Source: JAFGDH01 sp964447525
GTDB lineage: Archaea; Aenigmatarchaeota; Aenigmatarchaeia; QMZP01; QMZT01
Length of the DNA: 16,330 nucleotides
Reading direction: 5' to 3'
Assembly (NCBI GenBank): GCA_964447525.1
Contig: CAYUSU010000033.1
Location: 1 to 16,330 of the forward strand
Below, piece by piece: positions 12,101 to 16,330 of this stretch. Both the position numbers and the translations under genes were made by a program. The notes under the pieces are model-generated. The model saw only the letters and a program-made list of their open reading frames with translations. It ran no database searches and was not told the origin of the DNA. Numbering within the stretch: position 1 is the first letter of the stretch; every line of letters begins with the position of its first letter.

Positions 12101-15076
12101 ATGATTCCTTATGAGCCCATGAAGATGCAGGAAGAGATACTCAAATTCTGGACAAAAAACAAGATTCCTGACAAGATCGTGGATTTCAAGCCCGGCAAAA
12201 AGAAGAAATTTTATCTTTTAGACGGACCTCCATACGTTAACGGCGTTCCCCACGTAGGTCACGTCCGCACGACCACGATGAAGGATGTGTGGTCGAAATT
12301 CAAGACCATGCAGGGATACCAGTCATGGTGGCAACCGGGTTTCGATTGCGGCGGCCTTCCGATCGAGAATGCTGTCGAGAAGAAGCTGAAGATCAAGTCC
12401 AAGAAGGACATCGAAAATGTCGTGGGAGTGGACAAGTTCATTGACGAATGCAAGAAGATGGCGGAGGGGAACACCGAAGTGTGGCTTAATATTTACAAGA
12501 AGCTCGGAGCGTGGAGGGGATGGGTAGATCCCTACATGACATACAAGAATTACTATCTGGAATCCGGGTGGTGGACGATCAAGAAGATGTTTGAAAAGGG
12601 ATTGTTTGTCGAGGGGTACAGACCCGGTTTCTGGTGCTCCCACTGCGAGACCGTGCTGACGGGATATGAAGTGACGGATTCCTACGCGGACCTTGAGGAT
12701 ACTTCCATATTTGTCAAGTTCCCGGTAAAGGGACGGAAAAACGAATACTTTCTGGTATGGACAACCACTCCATGGACGCTTCCCTCAAACGTTTCCATAG
12801 CCGTCCATCCCGACGAGACGTACGTTAAGGCAGAGGTGGAAGGGGAGACAATCATACTTGCAGAGAAAAGGCTGGAGATCCTCCAGCAGATGGAAATCGG
12901 ATACACGATAAAAGAAAAAATGAAGGGGAAGGATCTGGAAGGCGTATCGTATGAACCTGTCCTTGAGGTACCGATCCAGAAATCCCTCGACAAGAACCCG
13001 AAAGCGAGGAAGGTCATAGTCTCGATACCTATAATGAAGCAACGGGTATCATCGAAAGCGACGATAAAGAGCGGAACCACGGAAAAGGACGAGTTCGGCC
13101 ACATAGTAACCATGGACATTGGTTCCGGCCTCGTTCACATAGCCCCCGGACACGGCGACGTGGACAACAAGATAGGCAAACATTACGGAATGCCGGAACT
13201 TTCTCCGGTGGACGAGGAAGGCAAGCTTACCCGGGAGACGGGACAATTCAGCGGGATATACGTCAAGGACGCCGATCCAAAGATAATAGAACATCTGAAG
13301 GAGAAAAACCTGATATTCAAGGTGGAGAAGATCGTGCATTCATACCCACTATGCTGGAGATGCAAGACGCCGATCATTTACCGGATGAGCAAGCAGTGGT
13401 TCCTTAAGGTGGACATGATCAAGGACAAGATGATAAACGAGAACAAGGTCATTAAATGGCTCCCTCCGTTCGCAAAGGAGAGGATGCACAACCTGCTCAT
13501 AGACGCTCCGGACTGGGCGATCACGAGGCAGAGATTCTGGGGCATCCCCACACCGGTATGGATATGCGACAAGTGCGAAACAATGAAAGTGATCGGTTCC
13601 TTGGACGAATTGAAAACGAACGCCATAGAGAAAGTGGAGAAGGAAATGGATATCCACAAGAACACGGTCGACAATATCCATCTGAAATGCGAATGCGGTT
13701 CGAAGATGACGAGGGTCCCAGACATAATGGATGTTTGGTTCGATTCCGGCATCGCCCCGTGGGCATCTCTCGGATATCCGAACATGAACAAGGATATATT
13801 CGAATCTTTATGGCCGATGGACATGGTATGCGAAGGGCAGGATCATATCCGCGGATGGTTCTATGCGCTTCTGTTCATGAGCACTTCCACGTTCGATATG
13901 TCATCCTTCAAGTCGTGCAGCATGACCGGATGGGTGCTGGACGGAAAGGGGGACAAGATGAGCAAGTCTCTGGGGAACGTGGTATACGGCGAAGACGCTT
14001 TGAAAGATCTGGATGCTGATACTATAAGGTTATACTACTGCTGGAACATCGCACCGTGGGAGACGCAGAACTTCAACCTTTCCATAGCAAGGGAGCTGAA
14101 AAGGGTATTGAGCGTGCTCTGGAACTCGGCCATGTTCGCGATGAGCTATGCAGACATGAAGCTTCTGGACAAGAAAATAGATTCGAAAGACATGATGCCA
14201 GAGGATAGGTGGATGATATCAAGGGTAAATTCTGTCATAGAAAGCACGACAAAGGACTTGGAAAACTTCCGACTGCATTACGCCGGAAGGAATCTGGGTG
14301 ATTTCATACTAAATGATTTCTCGAGATGGTACATAAAAATCATCCGGAACAGGCTGTCCCCGTGGTACGAAGGAAAGGACAAGGAATCCGCCCAGTTTAC
14401 GATGCTTTACGTGCTGGAGAACGTTCTCAGGCTCATGGCTCCCCTCACACCGTACATAACGGAGAAGATATACCAGACGATCTTCGCCGGTAAAGGACCG
14501 AAATCAATCCATTTGTCCACTTGGCCTAAAGCGGAGAAGGTAATGATAAACAAGGACGCCGAAAAGGAGATGGAAGAAATAAAACTCCTGATAGAAACAA
14601 TCAATTCCCTCAGGCAAACGTTGAAGATCAAGATAAGATGGCCCGTTTCCAAGCTTTACATAAAACCGGAAAACAAGAAATTCGGAAAAAGCGTTAAGAG
14701 TCTGGAAAGTATAATCAGGAACCTAGGCAACGTGGAAGAAGTGATATTAGTTGACCAGATACCAAAGAAGGAAAAGAAAACGTTCGAACACGGGGAGATA
14801 TGTCTAGGGGAGATTCTGAAAGACCAGTCGCTGGTAAGGGAACTTGTCAGGAGCATACAGGTAAGCAGGAAAAAAGAAAGCCTCAACGTAAACGATAAGA
14901 TTGATCTGCATCTTTCTAGCGACAAATCAACGGAAGCCGTACTGAAAAAATTCGAAAAGGAAATAATAAACGGCGTCGGGGCAGGGAAGATTCACACGGG
15001 TCCGCTAAAGAAGGAAGCGAAGGGAACGATGGAATTCGATGGTAAAAAGGTTTCCGTTTACTTCGAGAAATTGTAA
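12101..15076 (+). CDS. ileS: Isoleucyl-tRNA synthetase
   Basis: The 991-residue class I synthetase charges tRNA-Ile. Signature sequences: PYVNGVPHVGHV with the HIGH motif as HVGH (51-54); KMSKS at 619-623 (GDKMSKSLGNV); editing (CP1) domain TTTPWTLPSN and GSGLVHIAPGHGDVD with the conserved editing Asp; WFDSGIAPWASLGYP and DHIRGWFYALLF before KMSKS. Zinc-binding pairs CSHC, CWRC and the inserted finger CDKC...CEC are typical of archaeal/eukaryal IleRS. A helical anticodon-binding domain follows, and the C-terminal part (about 800-991) has beta segments ending VSVYFEKL. Length is close to the usual 1,000-1,050. The VGH variant of HIGH is common in IleRS-like enzymes. Codon use matches other conserved genes here. 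It is preceded by a partial ribosome-binding site. Confidence 0.97.
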   Translation: MIPYEPMKMQEEILKFWTKNKIPDKIVDFKPGKKKKFYLLDGPPYVNGVPHVGHVRTTTMKDVWSKFKTMQGYQSWWQPGFDCGGLPIENAVEKKLKIKSKKDIENVVGVDKFIDECKKMAEGNTEVWLNIYKKLGAWRGWVDPYMTYKNYYLESGWWTIKKMFEKGLFVEGYRPGFWCSHCETVLTGYEVTDSYADLEDTSIFVKFPVKGRKNEYFLVWTTTPWTLPSNVSIAVHPDETYVKAEVEGETIILAEKRLEILQQMEIGYTIKEKMKGKDLEGVSYEPVLEVPIQKSLDKNPKARKVIVSIPIMKQRVSSKATIKSGTTEKDEFGHIVTMDIGSGLVHIAPGHGDVDNKIGKHYGMPELSPVDEEGKLTRETGQFSGIYVKDADPKIIEHLKEKNLIFKVEKIVHSYPLCWRCKTPIIYRMSKQWFLKVDMIKDKMINENKVIKWLPPFAKERMHNLLIDAPDWAITRQRFWGIPTPVWICDKCETMKVIGSLDELKTNAIEKVEKEMDIHKNTVDNIHLKCECGSKMTRVPDIMDVWFDSGIAPWASLGYPNMNKDIFESLWPMDMVCEGQDHIRGWFYALLFMSTSTFDMSSFKSCSMTGWVLDGKGDKMSKSLGNVVYGEDALKDLDADTIRLYYCWNIAPWETQNFNLSIARELKRVLSVLWNSAMFAMSYADMKLLDKKIDSKDMMPEDRWMISRVNSVIESTTKDLENFRLHYAGRNLGDFILNDFSRWYIKIIRNRLSPWYEGKDKESAQFTMLYVLENVLRLMAPLTPYITEKIYQTIFAGKGPKSIHLSTWPKAEKVMINKDAEKEMEEIKLLIETINSLRQTLKIKIRWPVSKLYIKPENKKFGKSVKSLESIIRNLGNVEEVILVDQIPKKEKKTFEHGEICLGEILKDQSLVRELVRSIQVSRKKESLNVNDKIDLHLSSDKSTEAVLKKFEKEIINGVGAGKIHTGPLKKEAKGTMEFDGKKVSVYFEKL

Positions 15077-15080
15077 TTTA

Positions 15081-15090
15081 TTATTTAAGA
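15081..15090 (+). promoter_or_regulatory. TATA-like element of the small membrane protein
   Basis: ttatttaaga just after the ileS stop, centred about 25 bases before the ATG at 15112. Confidence 0.4.
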
Positions 15091-15111
15091 TTCCACGAAC
15101 AATTTATTATT

Positions 15112-15369
15112 ATGCCGATGACAAAAATGGCCTTCATTCTTTTGGTATCACTCGTTACTGTAATCATCACAATAACCGGTCTTGTCAGGGCTGATATACT
15201 TGGATTGCTCGGAGCAATATTCATAGTGGTCGGAGTGGCGGAAGGGTTCCTTCTTATGGGAACCGGCGCCGAGAAGGAATGGTTCGGGATAAAACTGATC
15301 ATTCTCGGGATAATACTTTTCATAATACTTTTCATGTTTTTCCCGATGGTACCGTGGCTAAACCAGTAA
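15112..15369 (+). CDS. Small integral membrane protein, 85 aa
   Basis: Three hydrophobic segments: about residues 5-26 (MAFILLVSLVTVIITITGLV), 29-50 (ILGLLGAIFIVVGVAEGFLLMG) and 59-80 (GIKLIILGIILFIILFMFFPMV), with a short charged loop GAEKEWF between the second and third. The family is unknown. Such three-helix proteins are common in archaea and the role cannot be read from sequence. It follows ileS by 35 bases but has a TATA-like element at leaderless spacing, so it need not depend on ileS transcription. A T-run (cctttttac, 15375-15383) follows its stop and may terminate it. Confidence 0.75.
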   Translation: MPMTKMAFILLVSLVTVIITITGLVRADILGLLGAIFIVVGVAEGFLLMGTGAEKEWFGIKLIILGIILFIILFMFFPMVPWLNQ

Positions 15370-15388
15370 AAAGTCCTTTTTACAAAAA

Positions 15389-15399
15389 GTTTTATAAAA
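15389..15399 (+). promoter_or_regulatory. TATA box of the DHH phosphoesterase gene
   Basis: gttttataaaa, centred about 25 bases before the ATG at 15420. A clean TATA at leaderless spacing. Confidence 0.55.
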
Positions 15400-15419
15400 C
15401 CACCTCACAAATTATTCCC

Positions 15420-16330
15420 ATGATTTGTGATAATGTAAACATATCCAAAGTCAGCGAATATCTTAACACGAAGGGAAACAAGCTTCTAGTGTATCACAGG
15501 GACGCCGACGGAGTGTGTTCCGCATCATTGCTTCTGAAATTCTTCAAGAACTTTGAAGCCATACCAAGGGAAGGCCCGATGATAGACAAAAAATTCATGA
15601 AAGACATAATAGAAAAGGAACCGAACCTGCTGGTTTTCCTCGACATCCCGGTCGATCAGGAATGGAAAAAGGTCAAGGAGATCAAAGAGTCGGTCCCGGG
15701 AATAAAGATACTGGTTCTGGACCATCACATAATAGAAAAGGACATGAACCCGATGGGTATGCTCCACATCAACCCGAGATTCAAAAAACCGGACATATAC
15801 TGCCCGGCAAGCTATTGCATATACAAGCTTTTCATAAAAATGGGGCTGGAAGTGGAACCGTTCGTCTGGATATCTGTAATCGGGATAATAGGCGATTATG
15901 GTTTCGAGGACTGCGGAGACGTGCTTCAGGAATGCATAGACAGGTTCCCAAAATTCAACCACGGCAAAGACATTAAGAAGGACGGTCTCGCAAAGGCGGC
16001 CGAGATGATTTCCGCTGCAATCACCCTCAAAGGAGCGGAAGGAGCGAAGCTGGGACTGGAAGCATTATCTAAGAGCGAGAAAATCGAGGACTTCTACCAT
16101 TCAGAAACCTTTCTCGGGTACAGGGAAACCGTTCAGAGGGAAATAGATAGGATAACGAAAGATTTCGAGGAAAACAAAGAGATGTACGAAAAAGAAAAAA
16201 TCATATTCTACGAGATCAGCAGCAAGCTGAACATAACGTCGATCATGGCGACGGTATTCACCGAAAGGTACGAGGACTACGCGATCATCGTGAGGAAGCG
16301 ATCGGATATGGGATGGAAAACATCCCTTCG
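15420..16330 (+). CDS. DHH-family phosphoesterase, RecJ-like (partial, 3' end outside window)
   Basis: The frame opens at ATG 15420 and runs to the edge, giving 303 complete codons. DHH-family motifs are in order: I, HRDADG (26-31); II, VFLDIP with Asp75; III, LDHH (100-103); IV, GIIGDYG (155-161). These Asp and His residues bind two metal ions (usually Mn2+) for phosphodiester cleavage. Archaeal members include RecJ-like 5'-3' exonucleases associated with GINS and replication, and nanoRNA or cyclic-dinucleotide phosphodiesterases. The helical linker at 180-260 would be followed by a DHHA1 domain whose beginning (IIFYEISS, YAIIVRKR) is visible. Which subfamily it belongs to depends on the missing end. 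The TATA box at 25 bases supports the start and a leaderless mRNA. Confidence 0.9.
   Translation, partial: MICDNVNISKVSEYLNTKGNKLLVYHRDADGVCSASLLLKFFKNFEAIPREGPMIDKKFMKDIIEKEPNLLVFLDIPVDQEWKKVKEIKESVPGIKILVLDHHIIEKDMNPMGMLHINPRFKKPDIYCPASYCIYKLFIKMGLEVEPFVWISVIGIIGDYGFEDCGDVLQECIDRFPKFNHGKDIKKDGLAKAAEMISAAITLKGAEGAKLGLEALSKSEKIEDFYHSETFLGYRETVQREIDRITKDFEENKEMYEKEKIIFYEISSKLNITSIMATVFTERYEDYAIIVRKRSDMGWKTSL

Noticed and set aside
13456..14019. 187-codon open frame within ileS in another frame
   Set aside because: Lies inside the catalytic core of IleRS, Arg/Gly/His-rich shadow composition, no promoter.

Overview
The window is archaeal chromosome sequence of moderate GC with AT-rich gaps between genes. 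Evidence for archaea: (1) most genes have a TATA-like element centred about 25 bases before the start codon, as expected for leaderless mRNAs; (2) the few leaders with a ribosome-binding site use GGTGATC-type motifs; (3) the isoleucyl-tRNA synthetase is of the archaeal/eukaryal kind with an inserted zinc finger; (4) a tRNA gene has two short introns that fold into bulge-helix-bulge motifs and has no encoded CCA. The small-genome look and the non-canonical tRNA introns suggest a DPANN-type lineage (Micrarchaeota-like would fit), but this is inference. A run of 100 Ns marks a scaffold gap, so this is probably a draft or metagenome-derived assembly.

Layout. 1-790: the 3' end of an unknown gene, an unknown 129-aa gene, and a tRNA-Ala(GGC) gene on the minus strand interrupted twice, in the anticodon loop and in the T-loop. 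792-2282: an NAD(P)-dependent aldehyde dehydrogenase. 2284-3014: two small unknown genes. 3028-4304: a ferredoxin/flavodoxin reductase-like flavoprotein cut by the assembly gap, downstream of an unknown helical protein. 4341-6877: two tandem paralogous eight-bladed PQQ-like beta-propellers without signal peptides that share a nearly identical 16-residue tyrosine-rich C-terminal tail. 6935-7774: NAD(P)H-hydrate dehydratase. 7777-9449: four minus-strand genes, with a 51-aa zinc ribbon and a 70-aa protein upstream of malate dehydrogenase and a 68-aa protein downstream. 9578-11983: an 801-aa protein I do not recognise, AT-rich except for its last 100 codons, with a possible membrane anchor. 12101-15076: ileS. 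15112-15369: a small membrane protein. 15420-end: a DHH-family (RecJ-like) phosphoesterase that runs off the window.

Functionally the recognisable genes are redox and NAD(P) metabolism (aldehyde dehydrogenase, malate dehydrogenase, flavin reductase, nicotinamide-hydrate repair) plus translation and nucleic-acid housekeeping. They are mostly separately promoted rather than one operon. The most unusual items are the doubly interrupted tRNA-Ala gene, the shared tail on the propeller pair, and the large unknown protein with an inverted repeat over its promoter.
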